Shown one piece after another: positions 7,816 through 16,824 of a stretch of 64,000 bases of DNA. The number at the start of each line of letters is the position of its first letter. Positions within the stretch are counted from its first letter, which is position 1. Under the pieces are notes generated by a model that saw only the letters and a program-made list of their open reading frames with translations, was not told the origin of the DNA and made no database searches. The DNA comes from Bacteroidales bacterium (GTDB lineage: Bacteria; Bacteroidota; Bacteroidia; Bacteroidales; UBA3824). Made by a program: the position numbers and the translations under genes. The stretch spans positions 200,458-264,457 of the forward strand of contig JAEERW010000002.1 of assembly GCA_016286055.1 (NCBI GenBank). Direction: 5' to 3'.

Positions 7816-9309
7816 TTATAACCGAGATAGAATATACTCCCTCACAAGTTGCCTGATTTTGTCTTCGGAAATATTAGACAAACCAAGGGTTGTAATGGCA
7901 GCGTGTTCGGGATGCCCGATACGAATAATGTATTTGGACTCTTTGCTGTTGACTGTGGCAAGTAGATGATAATTGCCTTTGTATGTGGATTCTATGTGGG
8001 CATCGGCTACTTCAATGCCGTTTTCAGAATATGAATATGACTGAGGGCTCGTTTCATACCCCAATGTGGCGAGATGTGTGTTGATACAATTTTCTATCCT
8101 GCCAATCCATTCGTCTTTTACGCCGTTTTGTTGGGCAAGTTGGCGGAACTGTTTTGCGGCGTCTACCACTTTTTGTATGATACCCTCCGGCTTGCGTATT
8201 CCATTTTCCCTTGCAAATGATATAATATCTTCCTTGCTGAAATCTTGCAGTTTGCCACCAATCATCAAGCAGTGATCCTTGTTGGGCAAAAAGCCGCCGG
8301 TGTCGAAAATAAAGGTCATATCGTATGCCAGCGAAAGGTGCCACTTGCCGTTGCGCTCCATCACAAACGCAAAGTTTTTGTTATGGTCGTCGGTATTGTT
8401 GGTAATGATATTGAACACCATCCTGCGGAAAACCTCCTGACAATCAGATTCAGGCAAATGCAGTTGGCGGCAAACGGTAATAAGGCTTTCGTAACTTTCT
8501 GCATCGGGATTCATAGCCGCCAAGGTCTGAGTATGGAGTTTGCCCGAGATGTTTCTGTCGAAACGTTTTGTAAGAAAATGCTTTGTGCCTTCCACCTCCA
8601 ACAGCCGTGACTCCATCATGCTGATACCCGAGGCTGTTGCCATTTGATAATAAGTCTGTTCTATCTCGGCGAGCGACAGTTGATTGTTTCCAAACTTCAA
8701 CAAAAAATATTCAAAATCAGGGTCGTTGTCTACCTGACCCGAACGGATTTCGTTTGTTTTGGTGTTTATGGCTATGATACCTTTGGGCTGACGTCCTCCG
8801 GCAGAGGTGCCGACAGTAATCAATGATTGCATTGTAAGGTCTTCCTCGGGTGATATGAGTACATTTTCGCGCTCCTCGACAATTTTTTGCGCCAAATCTG
8901 CCAAGGCTTTTATGCTGATGTTTCCGAGAGTTATGCCACGGTCAATTTCGGGTACAAACTCTAATGCGCCCATTCCTCGTCGTCCTATAAAAGCAAGTTT
9001 TTCTAATGGTGTAACACTACGGTCGGTAATGCGTTGCTGTCGGCGCCACTGCTCAAAAAGTTGGTTTCCCCAAGAATCGGGCAGGGAATCGGCGATAAAA
9101 GATGGTAGTTTCTGATAGATGCGTTCGGTTTCTCCGAAAATGGCGAGTTTGCTTACAGGACTGTGTATAGATGCCACAATCGGCGCAATGTCGAGATTGC
9201 CACGCAAAAACTCAGGATTGAAATTAAAATAGGTGAGTTTGCGGGTGTCGTGCCATGCAAGTCGTCCGATTTCCTCACCCCATAAGTATACCTTCAAAAA
9301 ACCTTTCAT
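7816..9309 (-). CDS. hipA: HipA-type serine/threonine kinase toxin
   Basis: 497 residues. HipA kinases phosphorylate a cytoplasmic target (glutamyl-tRNA synthetase in E. coli) and cause growth arrest unless held by HipB. The N-terminal couple-HipA domain (about 5-110) is followed by the kinase domain: a glycine-rich loop VGTSAGGRQPK (166-176), the catalytic loop NTDDHNKNF (D307, N312) and the metal-binding AYDMTF (D330). All key residues are present, so it should be active. It is longer than E. coli HipA (about 440); the extra part is a C-terminal segment of about 75 residues (from about 420) that I do not recognise. The start overlaps the end of hipB by 4 bp (ATGA), the usual antitoxin-first arrangement. 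Confidence 0.9.
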   Translation of the reverse strand: MKGFLKVYLWGEEIGRLAWHDTRKLTYFNFNPEFLRGNLDIAPIVASIHSPVSKLAIFGETERIYQKLPSFIADSLPDSWGNQLFEQWRRQQRITDRSVTPLEKLAFIGRRGMGALEFVPEIDRGITLGNISIKALADLAQKIVEERENVLISPEEDLTMQSLITVGTSAGGRQPKGIIAINTKTNEIRSGQVDNDPDFEYFLLKFGNNQLSLAEIEQTYYQMATASGISMMESRLLEVEGTKHFLTKRFDRNISGKLHTQTLAAMNPDAESYESLITVCRQLHLPESDCQEVFRRMVFNIITNNTDDHNKNFAFVMERNGKWHLSLAYDMTFIFDTGGFLPNKDHCLMIGGKLQDFSKEDIISFARENGIRKPEGIIQKVVDAAKQFRQLAQQNGVKDEWIGRIENCINTHLATLGYETSPQSYSYSENGIEVADAHIESTYKGNYHLLATVNSKESKYIIRIGHPEHAAITTLGLSNISEDKIRQLVREYILSRL

Positions 9310-9623
9310 ACGTTGTTGCTTTTATGGCGGATTCGCTGTGTTTTCTTAATATTGTCGCGGTAAAGATATAGCGAGTCGGGCTGTTCGGGCAGAAGATTGT
9401 CCAACCCGTTGATACAACCTACGGCTTTGAGCAAGAGGAGGAAAGTGCCGAGAGAGATATTGTTAGCCGCTCCCGTTTCAAACCGTTGAATCGTAGGAAT
9501 GGTAAGTCCTGTAAAATCAGCAACTTCTTTCTGAGTCATATTTGCCAACAGACGGTAATCTTTGAAACGGACACCCAGCATCCGTACCAATTCAGGAGCC
9601 GAAAAATCTGCGTAATTGTTCAT
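9306..9623 (-). CDS. hipB: HipB-like XRE-family antitoxin
   Basis: 105 residues with an XRE-type helix-turn-helix at about 15-70 (RLLANMTQKEVADFTGLTIPTIQRFETG). HipB binds HipA and represses its own operon. The C-terminus is basic and probably flexible (TQRIRHKSNN). The ATG at 9623 lies 38 bp downstream of a perfect 34-bp palindrome that directly follows the predicted -7 box, which fits autoregulation. Gene order and 4-bp overlap with hipA support a functional toxin-antitoxin unit. Confidence 0.87.
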   Translation of the reverse strand: MNNYADFSAPELVRMLGVRFKDYRLLANMTQKEVADFTGLTIPTIQRFETGAANNISLGTFLLLLKAVGCINGLDNLLPEQPDSLYLYRDNIKKTQRIRHKSNNV

Positions 9624-9660
9624 ATAACTTAAAATATGTTTTTACTTACGATAAAATAAC

Positions 9661-9694
9661 GGCGTTAAATTAAAAAATATTTTAATTTAACGCC
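9661..9694. promoter_or_regulatory. Perfect palindrome, candidate HipB operator
   Basis: Two perfect 15-bp arms (GGCGTTAAATTAAAA and its complement) surround an AATA loop. It begins 1 bp downstream of the predicted -7 box of hipB and so covers the transcription start. It could alternatively be a terminator for the esterase gene upstream, but no T-run follows it in that direction. Confidence 0.6.
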
Positions 9695-9695
9695 G

Positions 9696-9726
9696 CAAAA
9701 ATATGTAAAATATTCACATACGCAAA
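9696..9726 (-). promoter_or_regulatory. hipBA promoter
   Basis: The minus strand carries TTTG (9726-9723), a 19-bp spacer and TATTTTTG (9703-9696), a full match to the Bacteroidota promoter consensus. It lies between the esterase stop and hipB. Confidence 0.7.
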
Positions 9727-9741
9727 TACTTTCTCTATGAA

Positions 9742-11313
9742 TTATTTTTTCCTTGCCGCCTCGGTTTTTTCCCTTACGTCTTTGATTACCTTGTCGATGA
9801 AGTGAATTTTGTCGGCGTTGGGGAGGTCAACGAGCGAGGCGCCGTTACTAAACTGCATGGTGGTGGGCTTAGATTCGTCGAAGGCGGGCCAATAGGGGAG
9901 ACCCTTGCCGTTGGGGTTGCCGGTTTTGGCAAAGTTGATCCAATACTGCTGAATCATCTCCGAGAGGGCTGCTTCGGTGGGATATTTTTCGGGCTGTGTG
10001 AGAAACTCACCGTTGATATAGAGAATGTCGTCAACGTGCGACACTCCACGGCGGCGCGGATCGCCCGAAAAACTGCGTGTGGATGGCTGTGCAAGATATG
10101 CTAAATAGGCAGGACTTTTGCCATTCTTGTTCTGCAATTTTGCCCAAGCATACGACGGCCAAGCAAATGCTAAATCTCTGAACAAGTCGCAGTTGGCATG
10201 GAAAGCCTCGTCGTTGGTGTTGGCGGGGTAAACTTTGAGAGCCTCGTCTGCCATGTTGCCAAACATCATCTTAGCCTGCTGCTTAACAGCGTCGGATTTT
10301 ACCTCGCCATATACAAAAAGCACGCCCTCGTCGCTGTTGCTCATTGCAATTACAGGCACATCGTTGTATTCGCCGCGCTCGTAAAGGCGGTATTGGTCGT
10401 CGGTGATAACGTAGCCATCAACGCACGGCCAACAGTTTATCTGATTGTTGCTTACAATATCGTATGCGTCTACCTGACGCATCTGTTTGATAGATTTCTT
10501 TTTGAGTATTTTCATTGCCTCAACGCCCTGCTGCTCGGCTATGCGCTGTGTGGAGCCGGTAATGTTGCTGCGTGGAGCGTCGGCGTAGGGTGCAAACGAA
10601 CCACCGCTCTGACTTATTACTCTGTGAAATAATCCCTTAGCCAATGGCGATGCGCACAACATACTGCAACTGATAGCACCTGCGCTTTCGCCAAAGATTG
10701 TTACCTTTGAGGGGTCGCCGCCAAAGTTTTTGATATTGCGCTGAACCCATTTGAGGGCAAAAATCTGATCGAGAAGTCCGTAGTTGCCCGAATGTCCGTT
10801 GGCAGATTCTTTTGAAAGTTCGGGATGAGCCATAAAACCCAATGCGCCTGTACGGTATTCAATGCTTACCACCACAACTCCGCGTTTAGCAAGATACTGC
10901 CAAAGGTCGCCGCCGTAATACTCAGTTTTGAATCCTCCGCCATGAATCCACACCATCACAGGCAGGTTGTCGTTGACCGAAGTGGCGGGAGTGGCAATGC
11001 CGAGATAGAGGCAGTCTTCGCTCATCATATCTTTGGTGAGTCCCGGACGAGTGGGCTGCGGAGGCCAAGGGCCAAATTTGTCGGCTTTGTAAACTCCTGT
11101 CCACGGCTTTGCGGGTTGAGGGTCGCGCCAACGGAGGTCGCCCACGGGAGGAGCCGCGTAGGGAATGGCTTTGAATACACCAAGACCGTTTTCGAGAACG
11201 CCCTCAATGTCGCCGGTTTCTACATGAGTTTTTACAATGGGCTGTGCCAATAGGTTAGATGCGGACATTATTCCGCAAAACAATAGTAATAATGCTAAAC
11301 AAAATTTCTTCAT
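9742..11313 (-). CDS. Secreted type-B carboxylesterase (alpha/beta hydrolase)
   Basis: 523 residues with a signal peptide (about 1-24, ending NLLAQ). It should hydrolyse ester bonds of small molecules or decorated glycans in the periplasm or outside the cell. Family features are complete: oxyanion loop HGGGF (124-128), nucleophile motif GESAG (Ser210), acid Glu329 in SDEGVLF and His426 in GVSHVDD. Length fits bacterial family members such as the p-nitrobenzyl esterases. It has its own -7 box and no evident operon partner. The natural substrate cannot be told from sequence. Confidence 0.9.
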   Translation of the reverse strand: MKKFCLALLLLFCGIMSASNLLAQPIVKTHVETGDIEGVLENGLGVFKAIPYAAPPVGDLRWRDPQPAKPWTGVYKADKFGPWPPQPTRPGLTKDMMSEDCLYLGIATPATSVNDNLPVMVWIHGGGFKTEYYGGDLWQYLAKRGVVVVSIEYRTGALGFMAHPELSKESANGHSGNYGLLDQIFALKWVQRNIKNFGGDPSKVTIFGESAGAISCSMLCASPLAKGLFHRVISQSGGSFAPYADAPRSNITGSTQRIAEQQGVEAMKILKKKSIKQMRQVDAYDIVSNNQINCWPCVDGYVITDDQYRLYERGEYNDVPVIAMSNSDEGVLFVYGEVKSDAVKQQAKMMFGNMADEALKVYPANTNDEAFHANCDLFRDLAFAWPSYAWAKLQNKNGKSPAYLAYLAQPSTRSFSGDPRRRGVSHVDDILYINGEFLTQPEKYPTEAALSEMIQQYWINFAKTGNPNGKGLPYWPAFDESKPTTMQFSNGASLVDLPNADKIHFIDKVIKDVREKTEAARKK

Positions 11314-11339
11314 ACTGGTATTGTTTTATATAGTTTTGC

Positions 11340-11347
11340 CAAAGTTA
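11340..11347 (-). promoter_or_regulatory. Putative -7 box for the esterase gene
   Basis: The minus strand reads TAACTTTG, 27 bp upstream of the ATG at 11313; a -33 match is not evident. Confidence 0.45.
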
Positions 11348-11369
11348 GAAAAAAACTCAAAACATAATA

Positions 11370-12347
11370 TCATCCTCCGCAATTTTTACAGATTTTTAAC
11401 CTCGGCAACCAAAAAGGAATTTCTTTATAAAAATGCTTTGCTTTTTGGGAGTTGATTATGTCAGATAAAGATTCTTGATGCAAATTACCAAGAATAAAAG
11501 TTGCCTCTTTGTCGTAACAGCATGGCAAAACGTTTAATTCTGAGGTAATTACTACCGATTGAAATATCCGTCGGCAAAATTTTACGGGATGCTTTAATTG
11601 ATGCTCTTTTGTATAACGCGAAAAATGCTGATTATCAGGAATAAAAGTTTCAAAACCCCGTTCGGTTTCTATCTGCATTGTCTTAACGCAAAATTTGTCG
11701 GCACCACATTCTAAGGCTATACGCTTGATTTCCTTTAAATGGTTTTCGGTAATTTTAGACGCAAGGCACTGCACCTCAATAACAGGATTTCGCTTTTTTA
11801 GACGTTGTTTTGCATTGCTAATCAACTTGATAGCATTGGTAGCCGAAGCAAAACTTCCACCATTGCGATACGCAGAATAAGATTCTTGATTATAGCCGTC
11901 TAAGGGGATAATTATCTTGTCTAATCCTGCAAGCACAGTTTTTTCGGCATTAACATAATCTATAAGGTGTCCATTAGAAGAGGTAACAGTAAAAATCTTA
12001 TTCTTGTGAGCAATCTCTATCAATTTGATAAACAGCGGATTTAGGTAAGGTTCGCCCTGAAAATAAAGAAAAAGGTTCAACGCCGTAGCATTTATCTGGT
12101 TTATTGCCACGGAGAAATCTTCCACAGTGATAAAATGCGGCTTGCGTTTCGATAAACCCATACCTGTAAAGCACTCTCGGCAACGTAGGTTGCACACGTT
12201 AGACGGCTCAATAGAAAACGACCACGGACTGCCCCACATAGTCAACCGCTTAGTAATCATCGACCAAACGATTGATAATTGGCGCATTACCAAGTTGAAG
12301 ATTTTTCTTATAGTGAGCGTTTTTAAAAACAAATACAGAATAGCCAA
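11370..12347 (-). CDS. Radical SAM / SPASM-like iron-sulfur enzyme
   Basis: 325 residues if translation begins at the TTG at 12347; the first in-frame ATG (12287) gives 305. An upstream stop lies directly before the TTG. The stretch before the cluster motif (LTIRKIFNLVMRQLS...) looks like that of related proteins, so I prefer the longer form, but the start is uncertain. The radical SAM motif C52-x3-C56-x2-C59 (CNLRCREC) binds the 4Fe-4S cluster that cleaves S-adenosylmethionine. Cysteines near the C-terminus (LPCCYD, and ICKNC six residues from the end) form a SPASM-like auxiliary cluster region. Such proteins modify peptides, sugars or other small molecules; there is no neighbouring peptide or biosynthetic gene to point to a substrate. 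Confidence 0.82.
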   Translation of the reverse strand: MAILYLFLKTLTIRKIFNLVMRQLSIVWSMITKRLTMWGSPWSFSIEPSNVCNLRCRECFTGMGLSKRKPHFITVEDFSVAINQINATALNLFLYFQGEPYLNPLFIKLIEIAHKNKIFTVTSSNGHLIDYVNAEKTVLAGLDKIIIPLDGYNQESYSAYRNGGSFASATNAIKLISNAKQRLKKRNPVIEVQCLASKITENHLKEIKRIALECGADKFCVKTMQIETERGFETFIPDNQHFSRYTKEHQLKHPVKFCRRIFQSVVITSELNVLPCCYDKEATFILGNLHQESLSDIINSQKAKHFYKEIPFWLPRLKICKNCGG

Positions 12348-12427
12348 TTTGAATTAATTACAACTGAGATATTTTGTCAACGGGTGGTTGGATGTTACAA
12401 TTGTTGTTTAAATAAGTTCTTATTTTG

Positions 12428-12459
12428 CAAAGGTAGCGGATTGGTTTCTTTTATCCAAA
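12428..12459 (-). promoter_or_regulatory. Promoter for the radical SAM gene
   Basis: The minus strand has TTTG (12459-12456), a 20-bp spacer and TACCTTTG (12435-12428). This predicts a leader of about 75 nt to the TTG start at 12347. Confidence 0.6.
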
Positions 12460-12470
12460 TTTATTTTTGG

Positions 12471-12596
12471 CCTTTTTAACAACGAATTAAACAAATCATA
12501 CGAATGCTTTTTAACACTACGAAAAACACGGAAAACACGAATAAAAACAAAACAACAATTTATTTTGTTTGTTGACAAATGGAACGGACCATTTTT
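12471..12596. repeat. Degenerate copy of the island's intergenic repeat (copy E)
   Basis: Begins with a phrase like CAACGAATTAAACAAA and continues with CACGGAAAACACGAA, both resembling the starts of the better copies at 14261, 16873, 20965 and 22541. It occupies most of the gap between the radical SAM and AAA-ATPase genes, beside their divergent promoters. It lacks the hairpins of the better copies. Confidence 0.4.
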
Positions 12597-12630
12597 TTCG
12601 AACATTTGATAATCTTTCAAAAAAAATATA

Positions 12631-12638
12631 TACCTTTG
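12631..12638 (+). promoter_or_regulatory. Putative -7 box for the AAA-ATPase gene
   Basis: TACCTTTG, 26 bp upstream of the ATG at 12665. A TTTG occurs at 12605-12608, but the 22-bp spacing is slightly long. Confidence 0.5.
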
Positions 12639-12664
12639 TCCTTGTAACATAATATCGTGAAACT

Positions 12665-14239
12665 ATGGAAACTCGCAGATACCCTGTTGATACGCAAATA
12701 TTTAGCAAAATTATCGAAGGCAATTGTGTCTATGTAGATAAGACAGATTTAGTCTATAAAATGACCCACGACTATGAATATGTATTCCTGTCAAGACCTC
12801 GGCGTTTTGGCAAGTCGTTGCTGTGCAGCACGTTGGATGAGTATTTCAATGGCAATAAGGATTTGTTTAAGGGGTTGAAGATTGACTCCTTGGAAAAGGA
12901 ATGGACAAAATATCCGGTGATAAACCTATCGTTTGCGAGTGCGAAGGACGTTTCAGAAGAGAGTATCAACGAAATTATAAACGCAATGCTCAGCAGTATT
13001 GAAAAGCAATTCAAAGTAGAGAGGCAGGGCAACGATTGCGGCGTGAGGTTTAAGAATCTCATAATCAATATTTTTCAAAAAACAGGACAAAAAATTGTTG
13101 TTATCATTGATGAGTACGATGCTGCTATGCTCGACACCATCAACAATGATGAACTGCAAGAAAGAATCCGCGCCATACAGAACAAGTTTTTTTCGCCGTT
13201 GAAAGACCTCGGCAAATACATCCGTTTTGTCTTCATTACGGGCATTACAAAGTTTTCGCAGATGTCGATATTCTCAACGCTTAACAATTTGCAGGATATC
13301 TCATTGATGGCTGATTTTGAGACAATCTGTGGTATTTCGTTGGATGAATTTTTGTCGCAATTAAAAGAAGGCATACAAGATTTTGCCAACGCTAACGACT
13401 ATACATTCGACGAAACAGTGCGATATTTCAAAGCAAAATACGATGGCTATCACTTTTCGCACAAAATGCAGGATGTGTTTAATCCGTTTTCTGTTATCAA
13501 GGCATTGAACGAGAAAATGTTTAGTGATTTTTGGTTTAATTCAGGAACGCCGTCGGCATTGCTGAAACTCATCAGCAAGTTTGATATCAAAATGGAGGAT
13601 TACGAGGGCGTGGAATGTGATTCGTCGCGATTCAACAAGCCCGTGGAAAAGGTTAACGACCTTGTGCCATTTTTGTTTCAGTCGGGATATTTGACTATAA
13701 AAGACTATAAATCATTTGCCGACGAAGACAATGTTTTTCAGACATTTACATTAGGTTATCCAAACGGCGAGGTTAGGATGGCTTTTGCCAATAGTCTGTA
13801 CACCGAATATTACAAAGCCACTGAAAATATCGCACTCAGAAACGCATTCATTGATTTCAAAATCAACGACGATTTGAAAAAGTTTATCGAAGCATTGAAG
13901 AAGTTTTTCCGCCGGTTTCCGTTTTCGCTCAACAATATGAACGAAAAGCACTACCACTCTATATTGTATACTGTTTTAACGTCTTTCGGTGCCGACATTT
14001 CAGCCAATCAGGAGACTGCGCTCGGCAAGTCGGATTTGATTCTCAGAATGCCCAAAACCATTTACATCATAGAACTCAAATACGACCGCAGCACGGATTC
14101 TGCCCTTGACCAAATTGACGACCGAGACTACGTGTCAGCCGTTCTCGATACCAACAAACGCATCGTAAAACTCGCCATCAAATTTTCGTCAAAGGATAGA
14201 AACATCGAAAGTTACGAGGCTGAGGAAGAAACGGTGTAA
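12665..14239 (+). CDS. AAA-ATPase-like protein with C-terminal PD-(D/E)XK nuclease domain
   Basis: 524 residues, the usual length of this family (AAA-ATPase_like plus DUF1703/PDDEXK_9), which is multi-copy in many gut Bacteroidales. The N-terminal ATPase has a variant Walker A (SRPRRFGKS, Lys50) and Walker B (VVIIDEYD, Asp149-Glu150). The C-terminal domain carries a PD-(D/E)XK core: Asp457 in GKSDLIL, then Glu470-x-Lys472 in IIELKYD. The biological role of the family is unsettled; links to mobile DNA or defence are suspected. It has its own promoter and is flanked by intergenic repeats. Coding sequence looks intact. Confidence 0.85.
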   Translation: METRRYPVDTQIFSKIIEGNCVYVDKTDLVYKMTHDYEYVFLSRPRRFGKSLLCSTLDEYFNGNKDLFKGLKIDSLEKEWTKYPVINLSFASAKDVSEESINEIINAMLSSIEKQFKVERQGNDCGVRFKNLIINIFQKTGQKIVVIIDEYDAAMLDTINNDELQERIRAIQNKFFSPLKDLGKYIRFVFITGITKFSQMSIFSTLNNLQDISLMADFETICGISLDEFLSQLKEGIQDFANANDYTFDETVRYFKAKYDGYHFSHKMQDVFNPFSVIKALNEKMFSDFWFNSGTPSALLKLISKFDIKMEDYEGVECDSSRFNKPVEKVNDLVPFLFQSGYLTIKDYKSFADEDNVFQTFTLGYPNGEVRMAFANSLYTEYYKATENIALRNAFIDFKINDDLKKFIEALKKFFRRFPFSLNNMNEKHYHSILYTVLTSFGADISANQETALGKSDLILRMPKTIYIIELKYDRSTDSALDQIDDRDYVSAVLDTNKRIVKLAIKFSSKDRNIESYEAEEETV

Positions 14240-14260
14240 AGAATAATTTTGGCTGCTTTT

Positions 14261-14570
14261 ATCACCGAATTAAACGAAGGAAACAAATACTTTTTATTTA
14301 ACAAAAAAATTATAAATCAACAAGTTGAATTATAATTTGGCGAATGGAACGAATACAAATTAATGTGTGGTTTCTACCACGGAAAGCACGAAGGGCACGG
14401 AAAAAAACACAAGGCAACAAGTTGCTTTGTGTTTTGGAGAAAAGCACGGAAACTGACACAATATCCTGTTTGTCAAGGTTTTATTGATATTCAATAAAAT
14501 GGTTGATAACATGGCAGATATTGGTATGTGGGTTGAGGTAGTTTGAGGGGGGTGGTATTGGGTATATAAA
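14261..14570. repeat. Island intergenic repeat, copy A (fills 14240-14583)
   Basis: A composite non-coding element sharing long stretches with copies B, C and D. It starts with ACCGAATTAAACGAA, then has a hairpin at 14307-14338 (15-bp arms, one mismatch, AA loop), a CACGGAAAGCACG tract, and a second hairpin of identical design at 14404-14435. It ends with TTTATTGATATTCAATAAA, an inverted repeat, and a G-rich tail. It lies immediately 3' of the membrane gene at 14584-15252. No gene is visible in this gap. Confidence 0.75.
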
Positions 14571-14583
14571 ATAAATTGCCTTA

Positions 14584-15252
14584 TCATTCTAATTCAAAAT
14601 AGGAAGACGCATCGTATAAATACCAATTGTCTTCTAACTTAACAATCCAATGTTTAGTGTTTTTAGGTATTTCGGGGTAGACACAGTATTCCATTGAATC
14701 AACAAAATGACAAATAAAGTCTTCCTTAGATATTTTAGTATATAACATTTTGGCATATGCATGGTTACCAAAAATACTAAAAGTTACGAACTTTTTGTTA
14801 AAAGACCCACTGAAAGGAATATCTCTCCATATTGTGCTCATTTTGGTATCAAATGAACGATATTTATAGTTGATAGGTTCAAGTCTAGCCGCATCTTTTT
14901 TGTAATATAAACGAAAAGGAGAATGTTTCCCGGTTATATCATCAACAATATCAATTGCACAAGTATCTTCAATTTGCTCTATTATATTAATAGTTTTTGT
15001 ATATTTATATTTGTATCTTCCAAATGCGATTCTCAAGTCTTTAACAACCACATCTATTGGTATTTCTTTAGGCGGAAAGATAGTATAGAATATTATATTA
15101 AATGCAAATACATTAAAAAATAAAGCAAACCATACTATAAAGATAATTCGCACCACAAAACGTGCACGATGTAAGTGTGTGTTATTATTAAAATTTTCCA
15201 CTGTGAGATGTTTTAGAAGGTTTGGGATATTGTTGTGCGTTTTGAGCCTCAA
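14584..15252 (-). CDS. Single-span membrane protein, possible immunity gene of module 1
   Basis: 222 residues, no family recognised. One strongly hydrophobic segment at about 31-58 (VVRIIFIVWFALFFNVFAFNIIFYTIF) would place the C-terminal 160 residues outside the cytoplasm or in it, depending on topology. The ORF overlaps the 3' end of the module at 15188-15916 by 65 bp, and its first in-frame Met is inside that gene. Position directly after a toxin-like C-terminus matches that of immunity genes in polymorphic toxin loci; this role is inferred from context only. Low GC, like the neighbouring module. Confidence 0.65.
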   Translation of the reverse strand: MRLKTHNNIPNLLKHLTVENFNNNTHLHRARFVVRIIFIVWFALFFNVFAFNIIFYTIFPPKEIPIDVVVKDLRIAFGRYKYKYTKTINIIEQIEDTCAIDIVDDITGKHSPFRLYYKKDAARLEPINYKYRSFDTKMSTIWRDIPFSGSFNKKFVTFSIFGNHAYAKMLYTKISKEDFICHFVDSMEYCVYPEIPKNTKHWIVKLEDNWYLYDASSYFELE

Positions 15253-15916
15253 GTGTTAATACGCAATCATCAGAATAATTTGGTTCTGCTGCAATTTTGG
15301 TTACAATCTTAAATCCATTAGAATAATATACAACAAAACCATTTTCCTCACGAAAGCCCTCGTAATATTTATCTGAGAGTTCAATTTTCAATCCATTGAA
15401 ATAATATACAGGTTTGCCGTTTTCCATTTGAAAGCGCACGGCAGATTTATCTGAGGTTATAAAATTATACGCAAATAAGGCTCTGAACAAATCTAATATC
15501 TCAGTTTTATGGAAAATTATTCCTTTTACATAATTGCTAGTGTGAGATATCGTGGCGCCTTCTCCTCCACAAACACCGATTGAAATTCCTACCGGTTTTT
15601 TGTTAGCATCTTGTTCTAAGGCTAAACTAAGTCCTGCATACACTGCGAATGTTGATGTCCAAGACCAAGAGTTGCCAAAAATGTCAGGAAGTTTGTCATA
15701 TCCCCAATCCCAACTCATAAGGGCACAAGCACATACACCGGTGAAGGAGAGGATGTTGCCGTCTACTACTTTGAGTTTTACACCGTATTTGTCTTTGAAG
15801 ATTACGCTGTCGCGGTAGGGGTATGAGCCATAGTCTACGATTACTTTGTCGCTTTTGCCACTTTCTACCGATTTGTAACGTAAGTGGTAACTGCCTGATT
15901 TTTGAATAATATTCAT
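15188..15916 (-). CDS. Orphan module 1: conserved-region fragment with unique C-terminus
   Basis: 242 residues without a signal peptide. Residues 7-60 (SGSYHLRYKSVESGKSD through GSYPYRDSVIFKDKYGV to GNILSFTG) match residues 626-679 of the 1694-residue protein at 23385-28469, both in protein and in much of the DNA. After FTG the sequence departs entirely (WDWGYDKLPDIFGNSWSWTS...) and I do not recognise the rest. It starts 19 bp after the rhuM stop and could be read from the rhuM promoter. Likely either a displaced toxin C-terminal cassette or a decaying duplicate. The following membrane gene overlaps its 3' end. Confidence 0.65.
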   Translation of the reverse strand: MNIIQKSGSYHLRYKSVESGKSDKVIVDYGSYPYRDSVIFKDKYGVKLKVVDGNILSFTGVCACALMSWDWGYDKLPDIFGNSWSWTSTFAVYAGLSLALEQDANKKPVGISIGVCGGEGATISHTSNYVKGIIFHKTEILDLFRALFAYNFITSDKSAVRFQMENGKPVYYFNGLKIELSDKYYEGFREENGFVVYYSNGFKIVTKIAAEPNYSDDCVLTLEAQNAQQYPKPSKTSHSGKF

Positions 15917-15935
15917 CGGTGTTAAAGATTATCAT

Positions 15936-16808
15936 TTACCTTATCATATTCATTATTTCTGACGCTTGAGTTTCTTGCATTTTGATGAATGCGAAGAGTT
16001 TTTTACCCGCGTCCTTAATGCTTGCGCCGAAAAGATATACTGTGTCGTCGATAATAAGAAAACGGTCGTGAGCGTTGCGGCAAAGATGAACTGCTATTGG
16101 CGGGTACTGGGAGTTGAAACGGTTGATTGCCAACTGCAAATCAGGGGTTATTTGCTTTGTGTATATTGTGGCTATTGTGCCTTGTGTTCTTTTACCAAGC
16201 ATAGCGAGGACGGTTTCGTCTACATAGTTGTCGATAAGCACTATTGATTGCTTCGCCTGCTGTATCAGTTTCACTATCAGCAAATAGGCATCAAAAATCT
16301 GTCCATCGTAAAAAACTCCTTCTACTGGAGGCAAGGATGTGCGGATGAAGAAGTCGACTTTCTTTTGCAGGTCAGAAATCTGTCTGCCTTGTTCCGTGAT
16401 TTTTTGTTCAAGTGACATATATCGGCTGTCAGCAGCATATCCTTTGAGCAAATAATCTTTTAATATTTTATTAGCCCATTGGCGAAATTTAGTACCTCGT
16501 GCTGACTTGACCCGATAACCAACCGAGATTATAACATCAAGATTATAAACGGTATACTCGTACAATTGGTCGCCATCCGATCCCTTATGTGCAAATTTTG
16601 CACACGTGATATTTTGTTCTAACTCTTGCTCTGCGTAAATATTCCTAATGTGCCTGCCTATAACAGTGCGGTCTTTGTCAAAGAGTTCAGCCATTTGCTG
16701 CTGCGTCAGCCACACGGTTTCGTTGTCGAGCCTGACTTCCAACTTTACCGTCTCGTCGGGCTGGTACATCACTATCTCGCCTTTGCTGTATTCGTCGTTA
16801 TCTGCCAT
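15936..16808 (-). CDS. RhuM-family protein with PLD-like C-terminal domain
   Basis: 290 residues from the ATG at 16808. The first in-frame ATG (16823) lies only 2 bp from the -7 box, upstream of the expected transcription start, so 16808 is preferred. The N-terminal RhuM domain has VWLTQQQMAELFDKDR, HIRNIY, the YNLDVIISVGYRV motif and FRQWAN. A short coiled segment (SLEQKITEQGRQISDLQKKV) leads to a C-terminal phospholipase-D-like half-site: HDRFLIIDD followed by YLFGASIKD. RhuM proteins are linked to pathogenicity islands and mobile elements; their mechanism is not settled. It sits between two orphan toxin-like modules. Confidence 0.8.
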   Translation of the reverse strand: MADNDEYSKGEIVMYQPDETVKLEVRLDNETVWLTQQQMAELFDKDRTVIGRHIRNIYAEQELEQNITCAKFAHKGSDGDQLYEYTVYNLDVIISVGYRVKSARGTKFRQWANKILKDYLLKGYAADSRYMSLEQKITEQGRQISDLQKKVDFFIRTSLPPVEGVFYDGQIFDAYLLIVKLIQQAKQSIVLIDNYVDETVLAMLGKRTQGTIATIYTKQITPDLQLAINRFNSQYPPIAVHLCRNAHDRFLIIDDTVYLFGASIKDAGKKLFAFIKMQETQASEIMNMIR

Positions 16809-16824
16809 TGTGTATTGTTTCATG

